DNA of 36,703 nt from Candidatus Bipolaricaulota bacterium (GTDB taxonomy: Bacteria; Bipolaricaulota; Bipolaricaulia; UBA7950; UBA9294), in contig JAPLGE010000069.1 of assembly GCA_026390315.1 (NCBI GenBank), forward strand, positions 1-36,703, given 5' to 3'. The translations under genes were made by a program, and so were the position numbers. This document shows positions 22,940-31,169 of the stretch, one piece after another. The first letter of the stretch is position 1. Each line of letters opens with the position of its first letter. The notes below the pieces were generated by a model. It saw only the letters and a program-made list of their open reading frames with translations. It searched no databases and had not been told where the DNA came from.

Positions 22940-23501
22940 TCATGCCCTCGTGCGGCACGGGCTCGTGCGACTGCTCGCCACGTTGGACGGGGTGGAGGTC
23001 GTCGGAGCGGCCGAAGACGGGGAGAGCGCGATCCGCCTCGCGGCGGAAACCCGTCCCGACGTCGTCCTTCTCGACCTCTCCATGCCTCGTCTCGACGGGA
23101 TGAGCGCCCTTCCCCGGCTTCGCGAGGTCGCGCCGGCGAGCCGGGTCCTCGTCCTCAGCATGCACGACGAGCCTGAATACGCGCAGGCGGCCGTCCAGAT
23201 GGGTGCGAGCGGACTCGTCTCCAAGGCGGCGTCGAGCGAGACCCTCTCTGGAGCGATCCGCGCCGTGGCGGCCGGGAAAACCCTCGAGCCGGAGGCCGGC
23301 CTGACGCCGCGCGAGGAGGAGGTCCTCTCTCTCGTGGCCTTCGGCCGGAAGAACGAGGAGATCGCGCGCGCCCTCGGGATCCAGCCCAAGACCGTCGAAC
23401 ACCACTGTGGGCGCCTCATGTCCAAGCTCGGCGTTCGCACGCGCGCCGGGCTCGTGGCCCACGCCAGGAGGATCGGCCTCCGACCGCCCGCGGGCAGTTG
23501 A
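22908..23501 (+). CDS. NarL/LuxR-type response regulator
   Basis: The 197-residue protein has a receiver domain with the acidic pair in VVDDHALVRHG, the phospho-acceptor Asp in VVLLDLSMPRLDG (about residue 56), Ser in VLSMHDE and Lys in GLVSKAAS. A LuxR-type helix-turn-helix follows (LTPREEEVLSLVAFGRKNEE to KTVEHHCGRLMSKLGV). It should activate or repress transcription when phosphorylated by the overlapping kinase. The ORF track starts at 22749; the GTG at 22908 follows GGAGGT at suitable spacing and matches the family start. The target genes are not known; a second regulator 50 nt downstream is a candidate. Confidence 0.93.
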   Translation: MRPIRVLVVDDHALVRHGLVRLLATLDGVEVVGAAEDGESAIRLAAETRPDVVLLDLSMPRLDGMSALPRLREVAPASRVLVLSMHDEPEYAQAAVQMGASGLVSKAASSETLSGAIRAVAAGKTLEPEAGLTPREEEVLSLVAFGRKNEEIARALGIQPKTVEHHCGRLMSKLGVRTRAGLVAHARRIGLRPPAGS

Positions 23502-23537
23502 TACATTCTCCCCATGCCCGCCGGCGAACTTGTAGGT

Positions 23538-23543
23538 TAGAAT
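23538..23543 (+). promoter_or_regulatory. -10 box before the second regulator and hopanoid operon
   Basis: TAGAAT ends 5 nt before an in-frame GTG (23549) and 8 nt before the ATG (23552). There is no good ribosome binding site, so a leaderless mRNA is likely. The -35 region is weak, consistent with activator dependence. Confidence 0.45.
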
Positions 23544-23551
23544 GGATCGTG

Positions 23552-24187
23552 ATGAGAGCGATCCGGGTAGTCCTGGGAGACGATCACGTCCTCGTTCGCG
23601 AGGGGATCAAGGCGTGCCTTGAGTCGCCCCGCGTCCTCGTCGTGGGCGAGGCGGAGGACGGGCGGGAGTTGGTGCGGTGCGTGCAGGCCTTGCGTCCTGA
23701 CATCGCGCTCGTCGACGTGTCGATGCCCCTTCTCAATGGGATCGAGGCCACTCGGCAGATCGCGCGGATCTCTCCGGGAACGCGCGTCGTGATCCTCTCC
23801 ATGTTCGACGACAAGGGCACCGTTTCGAGCGCCCGGGATGCCGGCGCCTGGGCCTACGTCCTGAAGGACGAGGCTCCGGATCACCTCGTGCGGACGATCG
23901 AACGCGTCCACGAGGGAGAACGCTCGTTCCCTGCGGGAACGGAGGGCCTCCCGTCCCCCAAGTCGCCCGTCGACCTGACGCCCCGGGAGCGCGAGGTTCT
24001 CCAGCTCGTCGCGGAAGGGATGCGGAGCGCGGAGATGGCGAGGGTCATGAAGCGGAGCGTCTGCACCATTCGGAACCACCGCGCGCGGCTGATGAAGAAA
24101 CTGGGCGTTCGGACGGCGGCGGCGCTTGTGGAGAAGGCCGAGGAACTCGGCGTGGTCCGCCTCGAGGCCGCGCGGAGGAGCGCATGA
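23552..24187 (+). CDS. Second NarL/LuxR-type response regulator, first gene of the hopanoid operon
   Basis: The 211-residue protein again has a receiver domain (GDDHVLVREG, Asp near 54 in IALVDVSMPLLNG, Ser in VILSMFDDKG, Lys in YVLKDEAP) and a LuxR-type DNA-binding domain (LTPREREVLQLVAEGMRS, CTIRNHRARLMKKLGV). It has no kinase of its own next to it; the kinase at 21692 could serve both regulators. The ORF track starts at 23498, but the GTG at 23549 or ATG at 23552 are better. Its stop codon overlaps the ATG of the polyprenyl synthase gene, so it is translationally coupled to hopanoid genes. I infer it controls them, probably including itself. Confidence 0.92.
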   Translation: MRAIRVVLGDDHVLVREGIKACLESPRVLVVGEAEDGRELVRCVQALRPDIALVDVSMPLLNGIEATRQIARISPGTRVVILSMFDDKGTVSSARDAGAWAYVLKDEAPDHLVRTIERVHEGERSFPAGTEGLPSPKSPVDLTPREREVLQLVAEGMRSAEMARVMKRSVCTIRNHRARLMKKLGVRTAAALVEKAEELGVVRLEAARRSA

Positions 24188-25173
24188 GCGACCCCGTCGT
24201 GCTGACGCGCCACCGCGCGTTGATCGAGGGAGGGCTCTCCACGGCACTCGCGGGGAGCTCCTTCCTGCACAAGGTCCTTCGCTACCACTTGGGCTTAGAG
24301 GACGAGGACGGGACGCCGCAGCGAAAGACGGGGAAGCTCCTGCGGCCGAGCCTCGCGCTCCATTCTGCGGGCGAGCTGGGAGGCGACCTTGAGAAGGCCC
24401 TTCCCGCCGCGGTGGCCCTCGAGATGGTGCACAACTTCTCGCTCATTCACGACGACATCCAGGACCGCGACGAGACCCGACGAGGACGCGCGGCCGTGTG
24501 GGTGATCCACGGGACGGCGCAGGCGATCAACTCAGGCGACCTCCTCCAGGCCCTCGCTGTCCGCGAGGCCCTGCGCTCCGGGGCGGCGGTCGCGCAGGCC
24601 CTGGTCGAGTCGACCGCCGAGATGATCGAGGGGCAGGCGCTCGACCTCGGCTTCGAGGGGTGCCCGGCCGGCGTCCGCGCGTACGTCGACATGATCGATC
24701 GCAAGACAGGAGCCCTCATTCGATGCGCGTTCCGCATCGGCGGCCTCCTGGCCCTCGCGTCGGGCGACACGCTCGATCGCCTGGACGACCTCGGAAAGCA
24801 CCTCGGGCGCGCCTTCCAGATCCGCGACGACGTGCTCGGGATTTGGGGAAAGGAGGAGGCGACGGGGAAGCCGGCCGGGTCGGACATCCGGCGCCGGAAG
24901 ACGTCGCTTCCGGCGGCGCTTGGCTTCGAGCTCGCTCGGGGCAAGGACCGCGCCATTCTGGAAAGAGTCTACGGACAGGAGGCGGTGACGGACGCGGACG
25001 TGGCCGCGGCCACCCAGGTGCTGGAGCGGCTCGAGGTTCGCGACGAGGCCGAGGGGTGGCTCTCAGAGTCCCTTGGTGCGGCAGAGATCGCCCTAGGGAA
25101 GGCCGGATTCTCCCGCCGAGGGGCCGAGGAGATGGAGGAGCTCTTGACGTACCTGGAGAGAAGAGAGCGATGA
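24184..25173 (+). CDS. Polyprenyl diphosphate synthase of the hopanoid operon
   Basis: The 329-residue enzyme adds isopentenyl diphosphate units to an allylic primer, probably making farnesyl diphosphate for squalene. The first Asp-rich motif is SLIHDDIQDRDETRRGR near residue 90; the second is RDDVLGIWG, where the third Asp of DDxxD is replaced by Gly, as in many relatives of this type. A Phe five residues before the first motif limits chain length; without the two-residue insertion of usual bacterial farnesyl synthases, C15 and C20 are both possible. The ATG overlaps the stop codon of the regulator gene. Position before the squalene genes argues for C15. Confidence 0.88.
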   Translation: MSDPVVLTRHRALIEGGLSTALAGSSFLHKVLRYHLGLEDEDGTPQRKTGKLLRPSLALHSAGELGGDLEKALPAAVALEMVHNFSLIHDDIQDRDETRRGRAAVWVIHGTAQAINSGDLLQALAVREALRSGAAVAQALVESTAEMIEGQALDLGFEGCPAGVRAYVDMIDRKTGALIRCAFRIGGLLALASGDTLDRLDDLGKHLGRAFQIRDDVLGIWGKEEATGKPAGSDIRRRKTSLPAALGFELARGKDRAILERVYGQEAVTDADVAAATQVLERLEVRDEAEGWLSESLGAAEIALGKAGFSRRGAEEMEELLTYLERRER

Positions 25174-26174
25174 GACGGCCGTGGCGGCTCGACCTCCGCA
25201 TGGCGAGGTACCTCCTCGCGCAGAAGGCCAAGCGTCGGACGCACTTCCCGTTCGTCACAATGCTCGAACCGCTCGAGGCGTGCAACCTGCGCTGCGCGGG
25301 GTGCGGCCGGGTGCGCGAGTACGCCGCGGTCATGGACCGCCGCCTCGCGGGCGACGCGTGTCTCGAGGCGGTGCACGCCTCGGGAGCGCCGATTGTCTCT
25401 ATCTCCGGCGGGGAGCCTCTTCTGCACGCGGAGATCGCCGCGATCGCGCGCGCGATCATCGAGGAGAGGCGTTTTGTCTACCTGTGCACGAACGGCCTCC
25501 TGCTCGGGGAGACGCTCGACCGGTTCCGGCCGTCGCCCTACCTCTCGTTCGTCGTCCACCTGGACGGGACCGAGGCGGTACACGACCGCGTGACCGCCCG
25601 GCCCGGGACCTACCGCACGGCGATCGCAGGGATTCGGCAGGCGATCGCGAGAGGCTTCCGCGTCAGCACGAACACGACCCTCTTCCGCGGCTCGGACGTC
25701 GAGGACCTCCACCGCCTCTTCTCGACCCTCACGGCGTTTGGGGTCGAGGGGCTGATGGTCTCCCCCGGCTACGCCTACAGGGACGCAACCGATCAAGGGT
25801 TCTTCCTCGACCGGCAAGAATCGATCGAGGTCTTCCGGCGGGTCCTGGATCCGGCGAAGGGGTATCGGTTCTACAACAACCCCCTCTACCTCGACTTCCT
25901 CCGGGGCGAGCGTGACGTGGACTGCGCCGCCTGGACGACGGTGACCTATACCGTCCTCGGCTGGCGGAAGCCCTGCTACGTCCTCGCGGACGAGCACGTC
26001 GAGGACGTGCAGGAGCTCCTCAATCCGGCTCTCTGGGCGGCGTACGGGCCCGGACGGGACCGTCGCTGCGCGAACTGCATGATGCACTCTTCATTCGAGG
26101 GGGCAAGCATCCTGGAGGCCTTCTCCCGACCGCGCGACCTCCTCACCGTGGCGCGAGAGGAGCGCAGAGGGTGA
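25170..26174 (+). CDS. hpnH: Adenosylhopane synthase, radical SAM protein HpnH
   Basis: The 334-residue protein is a radical SAM enzyme: the 4Fe-4S cluster motif is EACNLRCAGC (CxxxCxxC, near residue 40), followed by SISGGEPLL, which binds AdoMet. The C-terminal part has RFYNNPLYLDFLRGE and a Cys pair in RCANCMMHSSFEGAS, as expected for HpnH. HpnH attaches the 5'-deoxyadenosyl group of AdoMet to hopene, the first step to extended (C35) hopanoids. The ORF track begins far upstream at 24498; the ATG at 25170 overlaps the polyprenyl synthase stop (ATGA). Its next neighbour, hpnG, acts on the product. Confidence 0.93.
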   Translation: MRRPWRLDLRMARYLLAQKAKRRTHFPFVTMLEPLEACNLRCAGCGRVREYAAVMDRRLAGDACLEAVHASGAPIVSISGGEPLLHAEIAAIARAIIEERRFVYLCTNGLLLGETLDRFRPSPYLSFVVHLDGTEAVHDRVTARPGTYRTAIAGIRQAIARGFRVSTNTTLFRGSDVEDLHRLFSTLTAFGVEGLMVSPGYAYRDATDQGFFLDRQESIEVFRRVLDPAKGYRFYNNPLYLDFLRGERDVDCAAWTTVTYTVLGWRKPCYVLADEHVEDVQELLNPALWAAYGPGRDRRCANCMMHSSFEGASILEAFSRPRDLLTVAREERRG

Positions 26175-26803
26175 TCGTGGTGACCACGTGCTTCTGGGTA
26201 GAGAGAGCCTGGATCCCGCAGCTTCGCGGGGTCCGTCTTGTCCGCACGCCGATGGGCGAGCCGGCGGCGTCGTCGCTCGAGCGGACGATCGGCCAGGAGG
26301 TGCCGGACCTTCTTCTCGCGACGGGCTTCTGCGGCGCGCTCGATCCGCGGCTCGAGGCCGGCGACCTCGTCCTCGCGGAGGGGATCGAGGACCGCGAGGG
26401 GAGGGTTCCGATCGATCGGCTGCTCGCCGATCGGGCCGCATCGGGTCTCGCGGCGCGTGGGATCCCGGCGACGAGGGCGACGCTTCTCGCGGCGCCGGGC
26501 GTCGTGGGGTCGCGCGAGGAGAAGGCGAGGCTTCGCGAAGGCGGGGCCGCGGCGGTCGACATGGAGAGCGGTCCGCTCGCCCGCTTCGCGGCACGACGAG
26601 GCATCCCCTTCCTCGCGCTTCGCGCGGTCCTTGACTCCGCGGGAGAGGATCTCCCCTTCGCGGGGGGCGGGGATCTCGTCCGATCGACCGCCGCGCACCC
26701 GCTCCGCGCGCTCCGGGCGGCTCGCTCCGCCCTCATCGCGGGCCGCGCGCTCGGCCGGGCGGTTCCGGCCGCCCTCGCCGCGGTCGAAGGAGGGCTCGCG
26801 TGA
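26171..26803 (+). CDS. hpnG: Adenosylhopane nucleosidase-like HpnG
   Basis: The 210-residue protein belongs to the nucleoside phosphorylase/MTA-SAH nucleosidase superfamily. Landmarks are LLATGFCGALDPRLEAGDLVLAE and VDMESGPLARFA, where the Met-Glu pair binds ribose, and a late LRAVLDSAGEDLP with the catalytic Asp. HpnG removes adenine from adenosylhopane to give ribosylhopane (or its phosphate). The GTG start overlaps hpnH by 4 nt. Gene order hpnH-hpnG is the strongest support for this reaction; by sequence alone a related nucleosidase could not be excluded. Confidence 0.85.
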   Translation: MIVVTTCFWVERAWIPQLRGVRLVRTPMGEPAASSLERTIGQEVPDLLLATGFCGALDPRLEAGDLVLAEGIEDREGRVPIDRLLADRAASGLAARGIPATRATLLAAPGVVGSREEKARLREGGAAAVDMESGPLARFAARRGIPFLALRAVLDSAGEDLPFAGGGDLVRSTAAHPLRALRAARSALIAGRALGRAVPAALAAVEGGLA

Positions 26804-27861
26804 CGCGGCGCGCGGTGACCGTCGGAGACGTTCGCATCGGAGGAGGGGCCCCGATCGTCGTTCAGTCCATGACGAACACCGACACGCGCGACGTGGCGGC
26901 GACCGTCGCTCAGATCGCGCTTCTCGAACGAGCCGGGTGCGAGATTGTCCGCGTCGCGGTGCCCGACCGCGCGGCAGGAGAAGCCCTGAAGGAGATCGTC
27001 GGGCGGGCTCCGGTGCCGCTCGTCGCGGACATCCATTTCGACCATCGCCTCGCCCTGCAGGCGATCGAGGCCGGCGTGGCGAAGCTGCGCTTGAACCCGG
27101 GGAACCTCACGGACCGCAGGAAAATCGCAGACATCGTCCGTGCGGCGGGCGAGGCCGGGATCCCGATTCGCGTCGGCGCGAACTCCGGCTCCCTCGCTCG
27201 GAGGTTCCGCGACGCCCACGGGCGGCCGACCGCAGAAGGGCTCGTCTCGAGTGCCCTCGAGGAAGTCCGGCTGCTGGAGGAGCTCGGGTTCGACCAGATC
27301 GTGATCTCGGTCAAGGGCACGGACGTTCCGATGACCGTGGCCGCCTATCGCGACGTCGTGCAGAAGGTCGACTATCCGCTTCACATCGGAATCACCGAGG
27401 CGGGCACGGCCCGGGAGGGGGCGATCCGCTCGTCGGTCGGACTGGGAATCCTCCTCGCGGAAGGGCTCGGAGACACGCTTCGCGTCTCGCTCGCTGCCGA
27501 TCCAGTCGAGGAGGTCCGCGTGGCGTACGAGATCCTGCGGGCCCTCGGCCTGCGGGAGCGGGGGATCTGCTACCGGGTCTGCCCGACGTGCGGCCGGACC
27601 GAGGTAGACCTCGTGAGGATCGCCCGAGAGGTCGAGGAGGCGCTCGTCGACGTGATCCAGCCGCTCACCGTGGCCCTGATGGGGTGCGTGGTGAACGGCC
27701 TGGGCGAGGCCGGGGAGGCGGACGTCGCCCTCGTGGGTGGGCCCCACAGCGGGACGGTGTATGTCGACGGAGAACCGGTCGACCGCGCGGTGCTGGAGGC
27801 GGGCCTCGCGGAAGCCGTGATCCGCGCCGTGCGCGCGAAGGTGGGCTCCCATGACGGCTAG
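26800..27861 (+). CDS. ispG: 4-hydroxy-3-methylbut-2-enyl diphosphate synthase IspG
   Basis: The 353-residue protein catalyses the penultimate step of the MEP pathway, turning MEcPP into HMBPP with a 4Fe-4S cluster. Motifs seen are PIVVQSMTNTDTRD at the start, the barrel segment VADIHFDHRLAL, KLRLNPGN, and the cluster ligands in RVCPTCGRTEVD and ALMGCVVNGLGEA. The length is that of the usual bacterial form without inserted domain. The GTG start overlaps hpnG by 4 nt and the end overlaps shc by 11 nt. It supplies precursor to the operon's own polyprenyl synthase; whether another copy exists elsewhere cannot be seen. Confidence 0.96.
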   Translation: MTRRAVTVGDVRIGGGAPIVVQSMTNTDTRDVAATVAQIALLERAGCEIVRVAVPDRAAGEALKEIVGRAPVPLVADIHFDHRLALQAIEAGVAKLRLNPGNLTDRRKIADIVRAAGEAGIPIRVGANSGSLARRFRDAHGRPTAEGLVSSALEEVRLLEELGFDQIVISVKGTDVPMTVAAYRDVVQKVDYPLHIGITEAGTAREGAIRSSVGLGILLAEGLGDTLRVSLAADPVEEVRVAYEILRALGLRERGICYRVCPTCGRTEVDLVRIAREVEEALVDVIQPLTVALMGCVVNGLGEAGEADVALVGGPHSGTVYVDGEPVDRAVLEAGLAEAVIRAVRAKVGSHDG

Positions 27862-29791
27862 GGCCGGGCAGGACGTCGCGCCGAGACTCCGTGCGTCGAG
27901 CGAGGCCATCGACCTCGCGGTGGATCGAGCCGTCTCGCACCTCCTCGCGGTTCAAGGCGACGAAGGCTATTGGTGGGGGGAGCTCGAATCGAACGTCACG
28001 ATCACGGCGGAGCACCTCTTCTTGACGCACATCCTGGGCGCCGGCGACGCCGGCGAGTGGGAGAAGATCGCGCGCTATCTTCTCTCGAAGCAGCGGTCCG
28101 ACGGGACCTGGGCGAACTGGTACGACGGGCCGGGGAATCTCTCGACCACGATCGAGGCCTATCTCGCGCTCAAGATGGCGGGGACCTCCGCCGACGCGCC
28201 CGCGATGACGCGCGCCTGCGAGGCGATCCTTTCTTTGGGCGGGATCGAGGAGGCGCGGGTCTTCACGAAGATCTGGCTCGCCCTGCTCGGCGAGTGGGAC
28301 TGGCGGGGAACGCCGGTCCTTCCGCCGGAGCTCGTCCTCCTTCCGGGTTGGTCCCCCCTCAGCATCTACTCCTTCGCCTGCTGGGCCCGCGGGACGATCG
28401 TTCCGATGACGATCATCCGCACGCTTCGGCCGGTCTTCCCCCTCCCGCGCTTCGCGCACGTCGACGAGCTCTTCGTCCGCGGAAGGGAGAGGGCGGAGCT
28501 TGCGCTTCCCCGGTCGCACCGCTCCGCCTGGGCGACGCTCTTCCTCGCGGCGGACCGGGCCTTGCGCGCTACCGAGCGCCTCCCGGTGAAGCCCTTCCGG
28601 CGGCGAGCGATCCGCGCGGCGGAACGGTGGATCGTGGCGCATCAAGAGGAGGACGGCTCCTGGGGCGGGATCCAGCCACCCTGGGTCTACTCGCTCATCG
28701 CGCTTCACGCGCTCGGCTACCCCTCGGAGCACCCCGTGATCCGCCGCGGCCTGGCTGGCTTCACCGGGCCGAAGGGCTTCGCGATCGAGGAAGAGGAGTC
28801 CTTCCGGCTCCAGTCCTGCCTCTCCCCGGTCTGGGACACGGGGCTCGCCATGCTCGCTCTGGAGGAGGCCGGCTTGGCGGAAGACCACCCGGCGCTCGTC
28901 CGGGCCGGCGAATGGCTCCTCGACGAGCAGATCCTCTCCGGCGGAGACTGGCAGGTCCGCTCGTCGGGGCGCCCCGGAGGATGGGCGTTTGAGTTCTCGA
29001 ACGACCTCTACCCGGACACCGACGACGCGGCGATCGTGGTCGCTGCCCTCTCCGGAGCCAAGCTCGACCCGGTGCGGAAGCGCGAGGCGATCGAGCGGGC
29101 CGCCGATTGGCTCCTGGCCATGCAGAGCCGAAACGGCGGTTGGGGGGCCTTCGACCGCAACAACACGCAGTCCTGGTTGCGGGAGATCCCGTTCGCCGAC
29201 TTCGGGGAGATGATCGACCCGCCCTCGGCGGACGTCACGGCGCACATCGTTGAGGTCTTGGGGCGACTCGGCTTCCTCCGCCCCGGCACCCGACGGCTCG
29301 ATCGCGCCCTCCGTTACCTCGAGGGAGAGCAGGAGGCCGACGGGGCGTGGTTCGGACGGTGGGGGGTGAACCTCACGTACGGGATCGGAGCGGTCCTCCC
29401 CGCCCTGGAAGCTGCGGGCGTGCCGGCGGAGGCTCCCGCGGTCCGCCGAGCGGTCGGCTGGCTCCTGGATCATCAGAACGCCGACGGCGGATGGGGGGAG
29501 CGCGTGGAGGGCGTGGATCCGCTCTCCAGGGGTCGCGGACCCTCCACTCCCTCGCAGACGGCCTGGGCCCTCATGGGTCTGATCGCGGCCGGCGAGGGAA
29601 GGCACCCGGCCGCGCAGCGTGGGGCCGAGTTCCTCGTCTCACGCCAGAAGGCCGACGGGAGCTGGGACGAGCCCGAGTTCACGGGGACGGGGTTCCCGAT
29701 CGACTTCATGATCAACTACCACCTCTACCGAGACGTCTTCCCGCTCTTGGCTCTCGGACGCTATCGCAAGGCCGCCGGGGAGGTCGCGTGA
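27851..29791 (+). CDS. shc: Squalene-hopene cyclase
   Basis: The 646-residue membrane-associated enzyme folds squalene into hopene. The protonating acid motif DXDD is present as PDTDDAA near residue 390. Several QW-type repeats are visible, for example EDGSWGGI, NGGWGAFDRNN, NADGGWGE and KADGSWDEPEFTGTGFP. The last of these, with FTGTGFP, is typical of hopene cyclases. The substrate-contact segment PPSADVTAH is also present. The length is normal. It overlaps ispG by 11 nt and ispH by 4 nt. An alternative substrate for the family would be a tetraprenyl compound, but the flanking squalene genes argue against it. Confidence 0.96.
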   Translation: MTARAGQDVAPRLRASSEAIDLAVDRAVSHLLAVQGDEGYWWGELESNVTITAEHLFLTHILGAGDAGEWEKIARYLLSKQRSDGTWANWYDGPGNLSTTIEAYLALKMAGTSADAPAMTRACEAILSLGGIEEARVFTKIWLALLGEWDWRGTPVLPPELVLLPGWSPLSIYSFACWARGTIVPMTIIRTLRPVFPLPRFAHVDELFVRGRERAELALPRSHRSAWATLFLAADRALRATERLPVKPFRRRAIRAAERWIVAHQEEDGSWGGIQPPWVYSLIALHALGYPSEHPVIRRGLAGFTGPKGFAIEEEESFRLQSCLSPVWDTGLAMLALEEAGLAEDHPALVRAGEWLLDEQILSGGDWQVRSSGRPGGWAFEFSNDLYPDTDDAAIVVAALSGAKLDPVRKREAIERAADWLLAMQSRNGGWGAFDRNNTQSWLREIPFADFGEMIDPPSADVTAHIVEVLGRLGFLRPGTRRLDRALRYLEGEQEADGAWFGRWGVNLTYGIGAVLPALEAAGVPAEAPAVRRAVGWLLDHQNADGGWGERVEGVDPLSRGRGPSTPSQTAWALMGLIAAGEGRHPAAQRGAEFLVSRQKADGSWDEPEFTGTGFPIDFMINYHLYRDVFPLLALGRYRKAAGEVA

Positions 29792-30645
29792 AGGTCGTGA
29801 AGGCGAACGTCCTCGGGTTCTGCTTCGGCGTCCGGCGTGCCGTGACGATGATCGAGACGGAGCTCGAGAAGTCGGGGGACCTGGCGACCCTGGGGGCGAT
29901 CGTCCACAACACGCACGTCGTCGACGGCCTAGCGAAGAAGGGAGGCCGGCTGGTTCGGACTCTCGACGACGTCCCGGCGGGGGGCGCCGTCGCCATCACG
30001 GCGCACGGCGCGGGGGAGGAGGTATACGAGGAGAGCAAGCGACGGGGGCTCCGCCTGATCGACACGACTTGCCCGATCGTGCGGCGGGCGCAGGAAGCGG
30101 CGGCCAAGCTCGTCGAAGAGGGTTTCTTCGTCGTCCTCTACGGCGAAGCAGAGCACCCGGAAGTGCGGGGGATCCTCTCCTGGACGCGGGGCCAGGGCTT
30201 GGCGACGCACGCTCCGGAGGTCGACGTTCCCATCCCCACGAATGCGAAGGGGATCGCGATCATCGCCCAGACGACCAAGCACCCGGCGCTGTTCGCCGAG
30301 TTCGTCCAGGCCTTGACCAAGCGCTACACCGTGCGCGTGCCGGAGATCCGCATCGTCGACACGACGTGCCCGGAGACCGGCCGTCGCTATCAGGCCGCCC
30401 GCGAGCTGGCCGGAGACGTCGACGTCATGGTCGTGGTCGGGAGTCGGTCCTCGGCCAACACGCGGAAGCTGGCGGAGACGTGCCGTGCCACGGGGAGGCC
30501 GACGTACCACATCGAGTCAGCGTCGGAGATTGACGAGGCGTGGTTCTCGCACGCGAAACGGTTCGGAGTGACGGCGGGGGCGTCGACGCCCGACGACCTG
30601 ATCGACGCCGTGGTCGAACGACTTGAGAAAGGGGGCGGGAGGTGA
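29788..30645 (+). CDS. ispH: 4-hydroxy-3-methylbut-2-enyl diphosphate reductase IspH
   Basis: The 285-residue protein catalyses the last MEP step, reducing HMBPP to IPP and DMAPP. The three cluster Cys are in LGFCFGVRRAV (near 12), DTTCPIVRRAQE (near 94) and DTTCPETGRRY (near 193). Substrate-binding His and Thr are present in VHNTHVVDGL, AEHPEVRGI and IAQTTKHP, and VVVGSRSSANTRKL is typical. The ORF track begins at 29347, inside shc; the GTG at 29788 overlaps the shc stop codon and fits the family start. With ispG it provides both terminal precursor steps within the hopanoid operon. Confidence 0.95.
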   Translation: MKVVKANVLGFCFGVRRAVTMIETELEKSGDLATLGAIVHNTHVVDGLAKKGGRLVRTLDDVPAGGAVAITAHGAGEEVYEESKRRGLRLIDTTCPIVRRAQEAAAKLVEEGFFVVLYGEAEHPEVRGILSWTRGQGLATHAPEVDVPIPTNAKGIAIIAQTTKHPALFAEFVQALTKRYTVRVPEIRIVDTTCPETGRRYQAARELAGDVDVMVVVGSRSSANTRKLAETCRATGRPTYHIESASEIDEAWFSHAKRFGVTAGASTPDDLIDAVVERLEKGGGR

Positions 30646-31169
30646 AGAGAAGAGAAGAACGGGAGGGCGCTCCGCGCCTCCGCTCGACGGCGGCGACGCG
30701 ACCGCGCGCCGAGGAGGAGCCGGCGGTCCAGATCCATCGAGAGGTCGTCCGCAGGACGGCGACGAGGGCAGCCGAGTTCATCGACATCACCGGCGAGGTG
30801 GAACGAATCCTCGGACGCTCCGCCATCCGCGAAGGCTCGGTCTTCGTCTTCTCCCGGCACACGACGGCGGCGATCGTGATCAACGAACACGAGCCGCTCC
30901 TCCTTCACGACATGACGCACTTCCTCGAGCGGACCGTCCCCCGCGAGGGCGACTACCAGCACAACGACTTCACCATCCGGACCGCGAACATGACCGAGGA
31001 CGAGTGCCCGAACGGCCACGCGCACTGTCAGCACCTGGTTCTGGGGACGAGCGAGTGGATCCCCGTCTCGGAGGGGGCGCTCCTGCTCGGGAAGTGGCAG
31101 CGGATCTTCCTCGTCGAGCTCGACCGTCCGCGCGAGCGGGAGGTCGTCGTTCAGGTTCAGGGATGGTAG
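30642..31169 (+). CDS. YjbQ/UPF0047-family protein
   Basis: The 175-residue protein has a normal YjbQ-family core from about residue 35, with FVFSRHTTAAIVINE, LLLHDMTHFLERTVP, a conserved His pair (NGHAHCQHL), LGTSEWIPVSEG and GKWQRIFLVELD. It is preceded by about 30 basic and acidic residues not usual for the family. YjbQ relatives form trimers with a His-lined pocket; weak thiamine phosphate synthase activity has been described for some, but the physiological role is unsettled. The GTG overlaps the ispH stop codon, so it is a full member of the operon, between ispH and hpnC. Its role in hopanoid synthesis is unknown. Confidence 0.88.
   Translation: MKRREEREGAPRLRSTAATRPRAEEEPAVQIHREVVRRTATRAAEFIDITGEVERILGRSAIREGSVFVFSRHTTAAIVINEHEPLLLHDMTHFLERTVPREGDYQHNDFTIRTANMTEDECPNGHAHCQHLVLGTSEWIPVSEGALLLGKWQRIFLVELDRPREREVVVQVQGW

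Noticed and set aside
27665-29605. 646-codon minus-strand ORF opposite shc
   Set aside because: Same length class as shc by coincidence of GC-rich antisense; no domains, no ribosome binding site.
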